64,000 nt of DNA from Acidobacteriota bacterium (GCA_003225175.1 QIBA01000055.1:40743-104742), one strand, 5' to 3'; numbered from the stretch's first letter, positions 21,465 through 32,097 are shown. Notes: generated by a model from the sequence alone, not told the origin. Made by a program: numbers and translations.

Positions 21465-22439
21465 TTATCTGTTCGACTGGGAGCTAGCGGCGCGTCTTTG
21501 CAGTTCTATTGCATGTAGGAGATCGTGAAGCGCTTCTACTGAAACTCCAAGCGATGTCCCGTTGAAACCATTGATCAATGCTGCGTTCACTCCGACCACT
21601 TCTCCTCGCATGTTTAGAACCGGGCCGCCGCTGCTGCCATGCGCCGTACTGGCGTCATACATGAGCGACATGCCGATCACGTCGGAGAGATGCCCCTGAG
21701 TGGCCGAAGGGCGAATCAGATTAATCTGAGCAAGGCGATCAACCTGCCGTTCGTCGGACCGCAATCCAGAAAGCTCGTATGGCAGTGCGGTTGATTTGGC
21801 CAGCATGGTCGTAACACCCAGAGGATATCCGATCACCAACACTGGGTCGCCTGGAGCACTGGGCAGTTGAGCCAGGCGTAACGGAGAAACTGCGGCACGC
21901 GCAGGCAGGTGCACATGCGCGGTGGCGACATCCGCCTCGCTCGAGGTAGCAAAGTCGGAAAGTTCGGCGGGAGTCGCCAGACTCGGGAAATATGCAAGCA
22001 CTCGTTCGCGCGTTGGAAGGAATCCTTGAAAAATGAGACGTTGTGCTTTGGCATCACCAAACCACGGTTCCATTACATGGCGGTTTGAAACCACAATGCC
22101 GTCATCCGTGAGAAAACCCGTAGCGAAGAGACGATAGTGCAAACTTGGCGATGGTGGCCCGTCTGACGCACTCAGTCTGTAGCTGCTTACGATGAAGCAG
22201 ATAGAATTACGGGCGCTGGAAATGATGTCGGAAGGCTGCTTCTCCTGTTTCCGCAATTGCTTCAACTCAGCATCAAGCTGGTTCACACGTCCCAGCAGTT
22301 CGGAACTGGGATAGGGCGTTCTCTCAAAAGTAATCAAACGGGAGCCGGCCACTAGGCCACCGGCAAAAACTACGCTTGCCGCCGCAATGCCAAGTGCAGC
22401 CCGTCTCCAGATCGAAAGGGAGCCAATCTTCATCGCCAT
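21465..22439 (-). CDS. Membrane-anchored trypsin-like serine protease (S1C, no PDZ domain)
   Basis: 324 residues. The N-terminal helix (AALGIAAASVVFAGGLVAG) anchors the protein in the membrane or serves as a signal. A short coiled coil (LLGRVNQLDAELKQLRKQ) follows. The protease domain has a histidine in VVSNRHVM, an aspartate in SEADVATAHV and the nucleophile serine in AHGSSGGPVLNM, giving a complete catalytic triad. Unlike DegP/HtrA it ends after the protease domain with no PDZ domain. A role in envelope protein quality control is plausible but not shown. Confidence 0.85.
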   Translation of the reverse strand: MAMKIGSLSIWRRAALGIAAASVVFAGGLVAGSRLITFERTPYPSSELLGRVNQLDAELKQLRKQEKQPSDIISSARNSICFIVSSYRLSASDGPPSPSLHYRLFATGFLTDDGIVVSNRHVMEPWFGDAKAQRLIFQGFLPTRERVLAYFPSLATPAELSDFATSSEADVATAHVHLPARAAVSPLRLAQLPSAPGDPVLVIGYPLGVTTMLAKSTALPYELSGLRSDERQVDRLAQINLIRPSATQGHLSDVIGMSLMYDASTAHGSSGGPVLNMRGEVVGVNAALINGFNGTSLGVSVEALHDLLHAIELQRRAASSQSNR

Positions 22440-22778
22440 TTCCGACTACCGCGATCATTTGGGAATTCCCGGCACTCGCGCCTCTACAGCTATTAGATTG
22501 TCGAAAATTCCGGGAAGTCGCGGCTCTATAGCTATTAGTCCCTATAAGTATTAGTGTGTCTAGTGCATGTCGGGATGCCAAACTGAGTTGCGCCAAGTCA
22601 CTTTAGTAATGCCCGTTTGGCGTCTTCTCCCAGGTTCACAGCAGGTAGTCCTACTCCGTATTTTGGCGGAGACAAGGAATTGACAGTGGTTCGGCGCGGG
22701 TGTACAGTCCGCGTCGAAATCTCCGATCGCGCGTTTCGCGCAGGCCCCCAAAACTAAGAATCACAAAGGAGCACTTCC
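22440..22778. other. Divergent intergenic region with tandem repeat and promoter
   Basis: About 340 bases between the leftward protease gene and the rightward secreted-protein gene. It contains an imperfect tandem duplication with a 42-bp period: units start at 22464 and 22506 and both end in CTCTAyAGCTATTAG. A well-formed promoter for the rightward gene follows. No coding sequence is seen. Confidence 0.5.
22680..22708 (+). promoter_or_regulatory. Sigma-70-type promoter for the secreted-protein gene at 22779
   Basis: A perfect -35 box TTGACA (22680-22685), a 17-base spacer and a -10 box TACAGT (22703-22708, four of six consensus bases) precede the ATG at 22779. The gene also has an AAGGAG ribosome site. 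The fit of both boxes and the spacing make this the clearest housekeeping promoter seen in the window. Confidence 0.65.
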
Positions 22779-23669
22779 ATGAGGAAAGCGATCTCTATCG
22801 CCTTCGCAATGATGTTTCTGGCAACACTCGCGTGGACACAGTCGACCAGCGCACCCAAATTCCTTCTCATCTCCAGGCAAAGCATCAAGGAAGGGAAAAT
22901 CGCGCAGTATCAAGGGCTAGACAAGCAGGTGCGTCAAGTAGTTCATAAGGCCGATCCCAACCTCAATTGGATTACCGCGACTGCGTTTACCGGTGCTGAC
23001 AATGAGGAGACTTATTTCCAATTTGCGAACAGTTTTGCGGAGATTGAGCAGGCAGATGCCGCATTCGGCAAAGCGGCTGGATCGTTGTTTATGAGCGCTG
23101 AATTCAACCAGACGGTTGCGGATTCGGAAGAGTCAGGCAGAACGATTATTGCGAAGCTTCGAGACGACTTGTCGTACAACCCCGAGAAGTTCGACCCAGC
23201 ACATGCCAAGTTTTGGAGTGTGGTCTATCACCGCAATAAGCCGGGTAGCGGACCCCAGATAGTGTCGATCCGAAAGGATATCGATGCGCAACTGAAAGCA
23301 GCGAACTTTGACGAGCACTGGCTTGTTTATCAAGTTCAATATGGGCTGCCAGCAACAACCTACGTGATCGTCAGAGATTTGAAGTCTTTGGCCGACCTGG
23401 ACGTGGACAACTCAAAAGCCGTTGAGGCAGCGGTTCCAGCAGGTTTGCGGGAGCGAGAAATGTCATATGCCCGTGAAAACGTCCTCGGAATCGAAAGTGT
23501 CATTTATCGCGTGAAGCCGGAACTGAGTCATCCCGGGCAGAGCATGGTCGCGGCAAATCCGAGCTTCTGGACGGTACAGGAAACCGAACAGGCACCTGTT
23601 GTAGCGAACAAGAAGAGCAAGAAGCAGGAAGTACAGCCTGCTGCCCTGAAGGAAAAGACAAGCAAATAA
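22779..23669 (+). CDS. Secreted protein of unknown function
   Basis: 296 residues with a signal peptide (MRKAISIAFAMMFLATLAWTQ) and a strong ribosome site. The mature part looks like two related alpha-beta units. Each has a strand pattern such as KFLLISRQSIKEGKIAQYQG or WSVVYHRNKPG, and an acidic helix, reminiscent of dimeric alpha-beta barrel (NIPSNAP/ABM-like) domains. This resemblance is weak and no catalytic residues were identified. The tail is lysine- and glutamate-rich. The gene has its own promoter and terminator and is therefore probably monocistronic. Confidence 0.7.
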   Translation: MRKAISIAFAMMFLATLAWTQSTSAPKFLLISRQSIKEGKIAQYQGLDKQVRQVVHKADPNLNWITATAFTGADNEETYFQFANSFAEIEQADAAFGKAAGSLFMSAEFNQTVADSEESGRTIIAKLRDDLSYNPEKFDPAHAKFWSVVYHRNKPGSGPQIVSIRKDIDAQLKAANFDEHWLVYQVQYGLPATTYVIVRDLKSLADLDVDNSKAVEAAVPAGLREREMSYARENVLGIESVIYRVKPELSHPGQSMVAANPSFWTVQETEQAPVVANKKSKKQEVQPAALKEKTSK

Positions 23670-23697
23670 TGCCCGCCGGACATGTCGGCGCAAAAGC

Positions 23698-23730
23698 GAA
23701 ACGGCTGCTTTTTAGCAGCCGTTTCATTTT
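23698..23730. terminator. Bidirectional terminator between the secreted-protein gene and clpC
   Basis: A perfect 12-bp stem (GAAACGGCTGCT with AGCAGCCGTTTC) encloses a TTTT loop and is followed by ATTTT on the plus strand and GCTTTT on the minus strand. It sits between the convergent ends at 23669 and 23745 and can serve both genes. Confidence 0.8.
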
Positions 23731-23744
23731 GGACTCGCGACAAT

Positions 23745-26192
23745 TTAACCGTTGCTGTACAGCAACACACCTTCGTGCTTCTCTTCGCCCACTGGGCGGT
23801 AGAAGAGCTTGTCGCCTTCGAGGAAGACCTCGATGAACGCGGGACGCGTGTTGATTGTGCCCTGAATCATCGCCTCTGACAGCGGATCCTCGATGTACTT
23901 CTGCAGAGCGCGACGCAGTGGACGGGCGCCGTAGCTGCGGTCGCCGAGCGTCTTGTCGAGCACCCATTTCTTGGCCTCATCCGTCACCGAGATGGTGATC
24001 GCCTTCTGAGCCAAGTTCGCATTGAGTTGCTGCACCATCAGCTCGACGATCTGGATCAGATCGGTGTCTGCCAGGGCGTTGAACAGGATGACTTCGTCAA
24101 TGCGATTCAAGAACTCTGGGTTGAACGTCCTTTTCACTTCATTCTTCACCAGCTCTTCAACCTTGCTTGAGACCATGTCTTCCTTGTCTGACTGGAAGCC
24201 CAGGCCGGAGCGCTTCATCAGGTGACGTGCCCCGATATTCGACGTCATCACTATGATGGTGTTCTTGAAATCGACCGTATTGCCGAGACCATCCGACAGC
24301 TGTCCATCTTCGAAGACCTGGAGCAGGATGTTGAACACATCCGGATGCGCTTTCTCAATTTCGTCGAGTAGGACAACGGAATACGGAGCGCGTTTTACGC
24401 GCTCGGTCAGCTGTCCGCCCTCTTCGTAACCAACGTATCCCGGCGGCGATCCGATCAGCTTGGAGACTGAATGCTTCTCCATGAACTCCGACATGTCAAA
24501 GCGGATTAGCGATTTGTCGCTTCCGAAAAGGAACTGCGCAAGTGTGCGTGCAACTTCAGTTTTGCCCACCCCAGTAGGCCCAAGGAACAGGAACGATCCA
24601 ATCGGACGATGCGGGCTCTTTAGTCCAGCACGTGAGCGGCGAATGGCACGCGCCAAGGCTGAAATGGCTTTCTCTTGAGAGATCACACGACGATGCAGCT
24701 CTTCCTCGATGCGCAGCAATTTCTGCGTCTCTTCTTCCTTTATCGAGGTAATCGGGACACCAGTCCAGCGTGAAACCACATCTTCAATGTCTTCGCGCGT
24801 GACTACTCCCGTCGATGACTCGTCGAGGTGATACTTCTCGCGCAATCCGCGCAGATTCTCTCGTTCCTTGCGTTCTTCGTCGGAGTAGAAGCGCGCTTTC
24901 TCGAACTCGTGGCTCGCGATGGCATTCTCCATGCGGTGCACGATGAACTTGATCCGCTTCTGCACATCCGTGATCTCGTCTGGCAGCGAAGTCTGGCGCA
25001 ACTTGACGCGCGCGCCTGCCTCATCGATCAGATCGATTGCCTTATCCGGCAGGAAACGATCAGGAATGTAGCGGTTCGAGTGCGATACCGAAAATTCAAT
25101 CGCTTCTTCGGTATAGGTGACCGCATGGAACTTCTCGTAGCGTTCCTTAATCCCGTTGATGATCTTCACTGCATCGGTTTCGTTCGGCGGCGGAACCTTA
25201 ACGGACTGGAAGCGGCGTTCCAGTGAGCGATCTTTCTCGATCGACTTCCGGTATTCGCCAGGCGTAGTCGCGCCAATGCACTGAATCTCGCCGCGCGATA
25301 GCGCGGGCTTCAGGATGTTTGCCGCATCGAGCGAGCCTTCTGCGGATCCTGCTCCAACCAACGTATGCAATTCGTCGATAAAGATAATGGCGTTCTGATT
25401 CTCCATCAGCTCCTTCATGATGGTCTTCAGACGCTCTTCAAACTGTCCGCGGTATTTGGTTCCGGCAACGATCAATGAAAGATCGAGCGCCAGAATGCGC
25501 TTTTCGGCGAGAAACGACGGCACATCGCCGTCGGCGATGCGCTGCGCTAAACCTTCCACAATGGCCGTCTTACCCACACCTGGTTCGCCGATCAGAACGG
25601 GATTGTTCTTTGTCCGGCGGCAGAGAATCTGAACGACGCGCTCAACTTCTCCCTCGCGTCCAACCAGCGGATCGAGCTGATTGTCCATCGCGGCCTGCGT
25701 AAGGTCACGCGAGAACTCACTCAGCAGCGACGACTCACGCGAACGCTGCGGTTGCGCTTTTTCCTGCGTGCTGCGCGCCAGCTCTTCGCGGATCGCGCTC
25801 AAACGCAGTCCACGTTCATGCAATATCTCGGCGGCGAAGCACTTCTCTTCGCGCAGCAGTCCGAGCAACAGATGTTCGGTTCCAATATGTTTGTGGGAGA
25901 GCCGCTCAGCTTCTTCAGCGGCGTAGGCAAGGACGCGCTTGCACTCGTTGCTTAACGGCAGGTCGACGGACGTCGATACCTTCTCGCGGATCGTGGTGTG
26001 TCCTTCAATTTGTTTGCGGATGGATTCAACCGAGGCATGCGAACGCAGAAAGCGATTAGTTAATGCCTTATCTTCGCGCAGCAAGCCCAGCAGCAGGTGT
26101 TCGGTCTCGATATATGGTGAACCGAACTGGCTGGCTTCGTAACGAGCAAAGAAGATTACTCGCCGCGCCTTTTCTGTGTAGCGTTCGAACAT
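23745..26192 (-). CDS. clpC: ATP-dependent Clp protease ATP-binding subunit ClpC
   Basis: 815 residues, the normal ClpC length. Two Clp_N repeats (residues about 5-140) are followed by AAA+ domain 1 with Walker A GEPGVGKT, a UVR-like middle region near residues 420-450, AAA+ domain 2 with Walker A GPTGVGKT, and a C-terminal ClpB-D2-small domain. A ClpP-docking loop (SGLGFQSD) is visible. The protein unfolds substrates for ClpP. No mcsA, mcsB or ctsR gene adjoins it, unlike Bacillus. The ATG at 26192 has AAGGGGG just upstream. Confidence 0.97.
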   Translation of the reverse strand: MFERYTEKARRVIFFARYEASQFGSPYIETEHLLLGLLREDKALTNRFLRSHASVESIRKQIEGHTTIREKVSTSVDLPLSNECKRVLAYAAEEAERLSHKHIGTEHLLLGLLREEKCFAAEILHERGLRLSAIREELARSTQEKAQPQRSRESSLLSEFSRDLTQAAMDNQLDPLVGREGEVERVVQILCRRTKNNPVLIGEPGVGKTAIVEGLAQRIADGDVPSFLAEKRILALDLSLIVAGTKYRGQFEERLKTIMKELMENQNAIIFIDELHTLVGAGSAEGSLDAANILKPALSRGEIQCIGATTPGEYRKSIEKDRSLERRFQSVKVPPPNETDAVKIINGIKERYEKFHAVTYTEEAIEFSVSHSNRYIPDRFLPDKAIDLIDEAGARVKLRQTSLPDEITDVQKRIKFIVHRMENAIASHEFEKARFYSDEERKERENLRGLREKYHLDESSTGVVTREDIEDVVSRWTGVPITSIKEEETQKLLRIEEELHRRVISQEKAISALARAIRRSRAGLKSPHRPIGSFLFLGPTGVGKTEVARTLAQFLFGSDKSLIRFDMSEFMEKHSVSKLIGSPPGYVGYEEGGQLTERVKRAPYSVVLLDEIEKAHPDVFNILLQVFEDGQLSDGLGNTVDFKNTIIVMTSNIGARHLMKRSGLGFQSDKEDMVSSKVEELVKNEVKRTFNPEFLNRIDEVILFNALADTDLIQIVELMVQQLNANLAQKAITISVTDEAKKWVLDKTLGDRSYGARPLRRALQKYIEDPLSEAMIQGTINTRPAFIEVFLEGDKLFYRPVGEEKHEGVLLYSNG

Positions 26193-26390
26193 GTTCCCCC
26201 TTGAAGGTCCCTAAACCCGCCGCCCTCATTCCGAGCGGCCCACGTTACCTCTCCACCTCCGCGCCTGCGATCCCTAAAACCGCCAGCTCTTTGGGAAGAA
26301 CTTACTCCTGTTTAAACCCTGTCTGAGAGTATCGTTTCAGATTACCCGCAGATTAACTAATACATCTGTCCTTCCTTACTGCAATCTTTA

Positions 26391-27101
26391 TCAGGCCATG
26401 CGAGAAGGTGCAAGCTCCTCGAGTCGTCCTGCATGCAGGCGAAGAATCCGCCCGCAGCGCCTCGCAAATTCCAGGTTGTGAGTGACGATAATCGAGGTGA
26501 GTTGATGCTGTAAATGCAATCGCGCAATGAGATCGAATATCTTCTCGGCCGTTCCGGTATCGAGATCTCCTGTCGGCTCATCCGCCAGAAGCAATTTCGG
26601 ACCGGTCACCAGCGCCCGCGCCAGTGCCACTCGCTGCTGCTCGCCACCCGAAAGCTCCCCTGAGCGGTGATGCATTCTGTCCCCAAGGCCCACTTCGCGC
26701 AGCCATTCCGCTGCTCGGGCCCGAGCTTGCTTCGGGTTCTCGCCTCGCGCCAACAACGGCATCGCAACATTCTCCAGCGCGTCGAACTCCGGCAACAGAT
26801 AGTGGAACTGCCAGACAAAGCCGATTTCGCGGTTGCGGAGGTCCGCAGCCTGCTCATCGGACAACAACTTCAGCGAAAGTTGCGCGAAGTATATGTCACC
26901 TTCCGACGGCCTATCAAGAGTTCCGAGAATGTGCAACAGCGTACTCTTACCCGTGCCGGACTCGCCCACAATCGCCAGCATTTCCCCCAATCTCACAACG
27001 AAGGACAAATTTTCAAAGACCACCAGCCGGCTTTCGCCCGACCTATATTCCTTCTTCAGATTCTGGACCCGAAGAAGCTCTACTCGGTCTATTGGATGCA
27101 A
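26391..27101 (-). CDS. lolD: LolD-type ABC transporter ATP-binding protein
   Basis: About 236 residues with Walker [10 protein letters not shown], signature [15 protein letters not shown], Walker [15 protein letters not shown] and a following switch histidine in [10 protein letters not shown]. It belongs to the MacB/LolD/FtsE group. The upstream gene on the same strand is a LolC/E-type permease, so the pair probably extracts lipoproteins from the inner membrane. Only TTG starts are available: TTG 27101 with GAGG four bases upstream is preferred over TTG 27122. A repeat element lies between this gene and its partner. Confidence 0.9.
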   Translation of the reverse strand: MHPIDRVELLRVQNLKKEYRSGESRLVVFENLSFVVRLGEMLAIVGESGTGKSTLLHILGTLDRPSEGDIYFAQLSLKLLSDEQAADLRNREIGFVWQFHYLLPEFDALENVAMPLLARGENPKQARARAAEWLREVGLGDRMHHRSGELSGGEQQRVALARALVTGPKLLLADEPTGDLDTGTAEKIFDLIARLHLQHQLTSIIVTHNLEFARRCGRILRLHAGRLEELAPSRMA

Positions 27102-27282
27102 GTGGCCTCGCCAAAGGAGCAATGGAGGTGCCCCAAAGCCTTGTATTCCGCGGTCTGAAGCGCCTTTAGCCCTTGTCCCGAATAGACTTTTCCTATGTTA
27201 ATTAGAACACTCTCTGCAAGCCCCCGGTGTGTTACCGAAGTCATGAGAGCGGTTACTGTGAAAGAAATTGCACTCGGAAACG

Positions 27283-27397
27283 CAGCGATTAGCGATAAGC
27301 AATAAGCAATTAGCCAAACCTCATGGCCCCTGGGCCTCTGCAAGCGAGCCGCAAACACCCGCTTTTCGCTAATTGCTAATCGCTTATCGCTCATCGC
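27283..27397. repeat. Inverted-repeat element inside the lol operon
   Basis: A 115-bp element with 31-bp terminal inverted repeats (27283-27313 and 27367-27397) that agree at 28 of 31 positions. The left arm begins AGCGATTAGCGATAAGC and the right arm ends CGCTTATCGCTCATCGCT. It lies between the permease gene and lolD, where a MITE- or REP-like element could affect operon expression. It has no coding capacity. Confidence 0.7.
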
Positions 27398-27401
27398 TAC
27401 C

Positions 27402-28769
27402 TTACTCATATCGCAACGCCTCCACAGGCAGAATCCGTGCCGCTGACCAGGAGGGATAGATGGTCGCAAGCAGCGACACCAAAATCGCTGTGGCTGCAAC
27501 CAGCACTCCATGCACTGCTTTAGGTGCAAAAGGAACGTAATCGATCGAATAGACCTCTGCCGAGAGCCTTATCCAGTGATAGTGACCGCCTGCATAGGAA
27601 AGAACGTACCCGCCAACCAGCCCCATAATCGTCCCGACAACGCCGATCAGGAGTCCCTGATAGACAAATATCTTCCGTATTTGGACTTTGCGCGTACCCA
27701 TCGACATGAGCACCGCGATGTCCTTTGTCTTCTCCATCACCATCATGGTCAGCGAAATCAGGATATTCAACGCTGCCACAAAGACGATCAGGCTGATAGT
27801 GATAAACGTAACCACGCCCTCGAGCCGCAGCGCACGGAACAACGGCCGATTCTGCTCCTGCCAGTTCGTGGTCATATAGCCCGGTCCGGCAGCGTTCTCT
27901 AATTCAATACTGATTTCTGGCGCTTTGTAGATGTCATCAATTTTGGTCTCAATAACTGACACAATATCGCCTAACCCAAACAGCGCCTGCGCATCTTCCA
28001 GCCGAATCAGTCCCCAGGAACTGTCGTAGTCGAAAAATCCAGATTTAAAGAAACCAACCACCTTGAAGCGCTTGTACTTCGGCACAAGCCCGTATGGAGT
28101 CAATTCACCCTGCGGACTGGTTACAAGCACCACCGATCCCAGAGTCGTGCCGAGGTCGTTTCCAAGATCCTCCCCAAGCACAATGGGCGGATAGGGAGCG
28201 CTTGATTCAGTGGTTCCGGCCGCCTTCTTGGGTCCGGACGTCGCCTGCGCCCCAGCAACCGTAACTGGGGACCCCGAGTTCGCCTGGGTGTCTGCCTGCG
28301 TCTCCAATGCGCCCTGCGCAGCTCCCTTGATGAACGCATCGCTAGCCTTCAACGCCTCAGCCGAACCGATCTTCACATCCCCCAGCAGCTCACTGACTAG
28401 CAATTCGTATTGCGGGATCACACCCTTCAGCAGGAGCCCGTTCGCCCGCGCACCGCGCGAAACCAGGACTTTCTCGTACAAAGCCGGAGAAGCAGCAACA
28501 ATGTGCGGTTGACTCTGAGTTTTTTGCAGCAGAGAACGCCAATCGCGAATGCCATCAGCGCGCACCCGTTCAAGACTGACGTGCGCGGTTGATCCGAGCA
28601 ACCGGTTTTGCAAGTCCTGACGAAATCCGTTAGTGATGGCGAGCGCAATGATGAGCGACGCAACACCCGCAGCCACGCCCACGATTGAGATCGCCGTGAC
28701 GACTCCAATTACCGCCTGGCGGCGCTTGGCCCTAAGATATCGCGCCGCGATGAAGAGTTCGAAGCTCAC
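27402..28769 (-). CDS. LolC/LolE-type ABC transporter permease
   Basis: 455 residues. The N-terminus (FELFIAARYLRAKRRQAVI) and first transmembrane helix are typical of LolC/E. A large periplasmic domain occupies about 50-310 and contains an Ala/Thr/Ser-rich insertion near residues 165-195. The C-terminal FtsX domain has three helices starting at FITISLIVFVAALNILISL. Only one permease gene is present, so the complex may use a homodimer rather than LolC plus LolE. lolD follows after a 300-base gap that contains an inverted-repeat element. Confidence 0.9.
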   Translation of the reverse strand: MSFELFIAARYLRAKRRQAVIGVVTAISIVGVAAGVASLIIALAITNGFRQDLQNRLLGSTAHVSLERVRADGIRDWRSLLQKTQSQPHIVAASPALYEKVLVSRGARANGLLLKGVIPQYELLVSELLGDVKIGSAEALKASDAFIKGAAQGALETQADTQANSGSPVTVAGAQATSGPKKAAGTTESSAPYPPIVLGEDLGNDLGTTLGSVVLVTSPQGELTPYGLVPKYKRFKVVGFFKSGFFDYDSSWGLIRLEDAQALFGLGDIVSVIETKIDDIYKAPEISIELENAAGPGYMTTNWQEQNRPLFRALRLEGVVTFITISLIVFVAALNILISLTMMVMEKTKDIAVLMSMGTRKVQIRKIFVYQGLLIGVVGTIMGLVGGYVLSYAGGHYHWIRLSAEVYSIDYVPFAPKAVHGVLVAATAILVSLLATIYPSWSAARILPVEALRYE

Positions 28770-28839
28770 TTCAGAGCAGAATACAACAAAGAAATCGGGT
28801 GATCGGGTGAGTGAAAAACCGGTCTGAGGTTGCTCTAGG

Positions 28840-28864
28840 AAAAAAAGGCCGGCTTGCGCCGGCC
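28840..28864 (-). terminator. Rho-independent terminator of the BON-domain gene
   Basis: On the minus strand a 7-bp stem, GGCCGGC with GCCGGCC, encloses a GCAA loop and is followed by seven Ts. It lies directly after the stop codon at 28887 and separates the BON gene from the permease gene that starts at 28769. Confidence 0.85.
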
Positions 28865-28886
28865 CGGGTTTCCCTCACCAGAGAAT

Positions 28887-29333
28887 TTATTTCTTCGGTT
28901 TCTCGTCCCAAGTCGAACCGGACTTCACTTGAATCTGGTTGTCCACTCTCTTGTTGGTGCTCTCTTTTGCGATCTGCTCGGCTTTGGATCTATCGGCTTC
29001 ACTACGAACCGTGCCAGTTAACTTCAAGCTGCCATCATCGACAACGCTTGCGGTGACCTGTGCGTTCGCAGGTAGCTGCCGATCAAGCGCCTGTTGTACT
29101 TGCTCTGGTGTAGCTCCGGTTATTCGTCCTGGCAGCGGCGACTCGGGTGATCCGCCTTGAGGATTACTCTGCTGCTGCGTGTTTGGAGAAGTGGGCACCT
29201 GGCCGGGACTGCTTTGCGCCGAAGATACGCCGCTGCGGCGATCCGGATTCGATTCAGGCGACGACTGCTGGGCACTTGCCCCGGTAGCGACCAGCAGCAC
29301 AGCCATGACGAACGTGGAAACAAATCTCTTCAT
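28887..29333 (-). CDS. Secreted BON-domain protein
   Basis: 148 residues from ATG 29333, with a GGAGG site five bases upstream. A signal peptide (MKRFVSTFVMAVLLVATG) is followed by a low-complexity Ser/Pro/Gln linker. A single BON domain (about 72-138) contains VQQALDRQLPANAQVTASVV and LTGTVRSEADRSKAEQIA. BON domains of OsmY type bind phospholipid or envelope components. The protein is likely periplasmic and may respond to osmotic or envelope stress, though that is family inference. Confidence 0.88.
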   Translation of the reverse strand: MKRFVSTFVMAVLLVATGASAQQSSPESNPDRRSGVSSAQSSPGQVPTSPNTQQQSNPQGGSPESPLPGRITGATPEQVQQALDRQLPANAQVTASVVDDGSLKLTGTVRSEADRSKAEQIAKESTNKRVDNQIQVKSGSTWDEKPKK

Positions 29334-29481
29334 AGCCGCCTCCTTAGGTTCAGTGGATGCGCCGCAGAAGTCATGGTTTTTCCCATGGAAGGTCAAATTG
29401 AATGCTGGCGAGAGCTGCCTTTCGGCTGCTTTGGCCAGCATTAGGCAGCTGAGCGTCTGCGGCACAACCCGAAGCATGTGT

Positions 29482-29826
29482 CTAAGCGATGCGTTCGACC
29501 ACGACCGCAGTACCGTAAGCGAGCACCTCAGTGACGCCCTGCATGATTTCAGTCGCGTCGTAGCGCGCGCCAAACACCGCATTGGCTCCCAGTTCACCAG
29601 CATGTTGCAGCATCAAATCAAAAGCCTCGCCGCGTGTCTTCTCACACAGATTCGTTAACAGCGTGATATTGCCTCCAACGAGCGTCTGCAGGCTCGCACC
29701 GATGGTTCCAAAAATGGAACGGGACCGCACAACGATTCCTCGGACAACACCCAATGTGCGCACCACGCGATACCGGGGAAGTTCAAACGTAGTAGAAACC
29801 ATGTGGTGACCAGGAAGAGGAGACAT
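29482..29826 (-). CDS. YbjQ/UPF0145 family protein
   Basis: 114 residues (106 if ATG 29802 is used). The family core is clear: [18 protein letters not shown], a glycine-rich turn, [27 protein letters not shown] and a C-terminal strand [11 protein letters not shown]0145 proteins form a small pentamer-like fold and have been suggested to bind heavy metals, but the function is not established. Neither candidate start has a clear ribosome site. The gene is separate from gpmI to its right. Confidence 0.88.
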   Translation of the reverse strand: MSPLPGHHMVSTTFELPRYRVVRTLGVVRGIVVRSRSIFGTIGASLQTLVGGNITLLTNLCEKTRGEAFDLMLQHAGELGANAVFGARYDATEIMQGVTEVLAYGTAVVVERIA

Positions 29827-29951
29827 GAAGCTATTATGCGCGGAGTGCTACGAAAAGAATCGCTGGGAATTTAAAGAGGTAATGACACTCCGATGATCTG
29901 CTCATCTCCGAGCTTGGGCCGCTGCAATGGCCAAGGGCACGCGCTTGATGA

Positions 29952-31556
29952 TCAACGACGATTTGCCCGCAAGTCGTGTCCTGTCATCTCCTTCGGTTGT
30001 TGGATGCCGAGCATTCCGAGCACAGTCGGAGAAATGTCCTGTAGCGCTCCATCGGATCGAAGGCCAAACCTCTTGTTGTCGTCGCTCACAATGATGAACG
30101 GCACTGGGTTCAGCGTGTGCGCCGTGTGCGGACCCCCGGTAATTGGATCGATCAGCATTTCGGCGTTGCCATGGTCGGCGGTCACGATCATCGATCCGCC
30201 TTTTTGTGTGACTGCCTTGTAGATTCGGCCGAGGCATCCATCCACTGCTTCCACGCCTTTTATTGTAGGTTCGATCTTTCCGGAGTGACCCACCATGTCG
30301 GCGTTGGCAAAATTGACGATGATGACCTGAAACTTACCGCGTTCAACGGCGTCCACTACCGCGTCTGCGATTCCCTCGGCACTCATCTCCGGCTTTAGGT
30401 CGTACGTCGGAACTTTTTGTGAGGGCACTAGAACGCGCTCTTCACCGGCAAACGGCTGCTCAACTCCACCGTTAAAGAAATACGTGACGTGCGCGTACTT
30501 CTCTGTCTCGGCAACGCGAAGATTATGCAGACCCTCCCCGGCCATGACGTTCGCCAAAATGTTCGTGAGTGAATCTGGAGGCACGACAAACGGCAATTCG
30601 AACTGCTTGTCGTATCGGGTCATGCAGATGTAAATCAGATTCGTCGGTGCCTCGCTTGCCGGAATTGTTTTCTCAAGAGATTCAGCGTCCGGCAAATCTT
30701 GACCATTTTGTTTCGTGATGCCGCTGTTGCGCGCGAGAATGCGGGTGATCTGGCGCGCGCGGTCTGCCCGGAAATTGAAATTGATGCAGCTATCGTCGTC
30801 ACGAATTGTGGCCAGCGGCTCGCCGCGATTGTCCACGCAGACGAACGGAACAATGAACTCATCGGTCACATCGCGGTTGTACGATTCCTTCATTCCGCGA
30901 AGGGGGTCGATGTAAGTGCCGCCCTCAGCTTTACCCTTCACCAGCGCGTCAAACGCTTTTTGCTCGCGCTCCCAACGCTTGTCGCGATCCATGGCGTAGT
31001 AGCGGCCACTGACGCTTGCAACGTGTCCAGTTCCGAGCTCACGCATCTTCTGCTGAAGCTGCTCGATGTATCCGGCGCCGCTCGTGGGCAGCGTGTCACG
31101 GCCATCCATAAACGCATGCACGAAGAGGCGATCGACTCCGTTCTGCTTGGCCATGCGCAGCAGTGCGTAGAGATGGTTCTGGTGCGAATGGACGCCGCCG
31201 TCTGAGAGCAGCCCGAAGATGTGTAGCTGTCGTCCTCCAGAACGCGCATTCTTCATCGCCGACATCAGCGCCGGATTCGAGAAGAGCTCGCCCTTTTCAA
31301 TCATCACGTCGATTTTCGTGATGTCCATGTACACCACACGTCCCGCGCCGATGTTGAGATGACCAACCTCGCTGTTTCCCATTTGGCCGGCCGGGAGACC
31401 AACATACCGGCCGCTCGTGTGCACAAGCGTGCTGGGGAAATCGCGCAGCAGCGCGTCGTAATTCGGCTTTCGCGCGAGCGCTATCGCGTTGGCATTAGTC
31501 TCGGCACGGTATCCCCAACCATCGAGGATGATGAGAACGAGTGGAGTATTCTTCAT
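29952..31556 (-). CDS. gpmI: 2,3-bisphosphoglycerate-independent phosphoglycerate mutase
   Basis: 534 residues, the usual iPGM length. It begins [11 protein letters not shown] and carries the phosphoserine nucleophile S62 in [14 protein letters not shown]. Metal ligands are recognisable in [29 protein letters not shown] and VTADHGNAE. It interconverts 3- and 2-phosphoglycerate in glycolysis. It closes a leftward group that begins with eno and has two DUF2059 genes between the two glycolytic genes. Confidence 0.97.
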   Translation of the reverse strand: MKNTPLVLIILDGWGYRAETNANAIALARKPNYDALLRDFPSTLVHTSGRYVGLPAGQMGNSEVGHLNIGAGRVVYMDITKIDVMIEKGELFSNPALMSAMKNARSGGRQLHIFGLLSDGGVHSHQNHLYALLRMAKQNGVDRLFVHAFMDGRDTLPTSGAGYIEQLQQKMRELGTGHVASVSGRYYAMDRDKRWEREQKAFDALVKGKAEGGTYIDPLRGMKESYNRDVTDEFIVPFVCVDNRGEPLATIRDDDSCINFNFRADRARQITRILARNSGITKQNGQDLPDAESLEKTIPASEAPTNLIYICMTRYDKQFELPFVVPPDSLTNILANVMAGEGLHNLRVAETEKYAHVTYFFNGGVEQPFAGEERVLVPSQKVPTYDLKPEMSAEGIADAVVDAVERGKFQVIIVNFANADMVGHSGKIEPTIKGVEAVDGCLGRIYKAVTQKGGSMIVTADHGNAEMLIDPITGGPHTAHTLNPVPFIIVSDDNKRFGLRSDGALQDISPTVLGMLGIQQPKEMTGHDLRANRR

Positions 31557-31567
31557 TATTCAGATCG

Positions 31568-32092
31568 TCATTGCCCGACAGGAGAATCGGGAGAAGGCAT
31601 CGACGAGGACTTGTCGTAGCCTTTGTCGCGCAGCTTGCGCATCGCACGGTCGGCGACGATTCGTCCCCACTCCTGCCCAGCATCGATCGCTTCGGCAGAG
31701 AGTTTGGGAAGAACTTTGATCGTCTTCTGACCCACTGGCGACTTGTAGAAGGTCGTTAGATCCTGAATTTCCTGGCGCGTGTAGTACTTGTCGTAAATGG
31801 GAATGACGAGATCGATCAATTCGTCAGAGCGAACTTCTTTGATAAAGGTATCCCAGAACTCTTCGGGAACCTGCTGAAAGCCATTGCGCAATGGAGCGAT
31901 GATCTGGCGCAGTGCATCTGCTGAAACGCTCGCCGCCCCGGTAAGTTCGATCAGGTGACGAATCTCAGCTTTTTTGGCGGCTTGACCAGTATCACCCTGA
32001 TTCGCCCCGGGACTGGATGCTCGAGACGACGCAGTCTGCGCCATCGCAGCACAGCTCAGCAATAGCGCGAGGCCTAGAAAATACGTTTTCAT
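31568..32092 (-). CDS. Secreted DUF2059 protein
   Basis: 174 residues with a signal peptide (MKTYFLGLALLLSCAAMAQ). The cysteine followed by AAM might alternatively be a lipobox. The DUF2059 domain occupies about 85-155 and contains LIDLVIPIYDKYYTRQEIQDL and FYKSPVGQKTIKVLPKL. The domain is widespread in periplasmic proteins and its function is unknown. A paralogue is encoded immediately upstream, six bases away. Confidence 0.85.
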   Translation of the reverse strand: MKTYFLGLALLLSCAAMAQTASSRASSPGANQGDTGQAAKKAEIRHLIELTGAASVSADALRQIIAPLRNGFQQVPEEFWDTFIKEVRSDELIDLVIPIYDKYYTRQEIQDLTTFYKSPVGQKTIKVLPKLSAEAIDAGQEWGRIVADRAMRKLRDKGYDKSSSMPSPDSPVGQ

Positions 32093-32097
32093 ACGAC

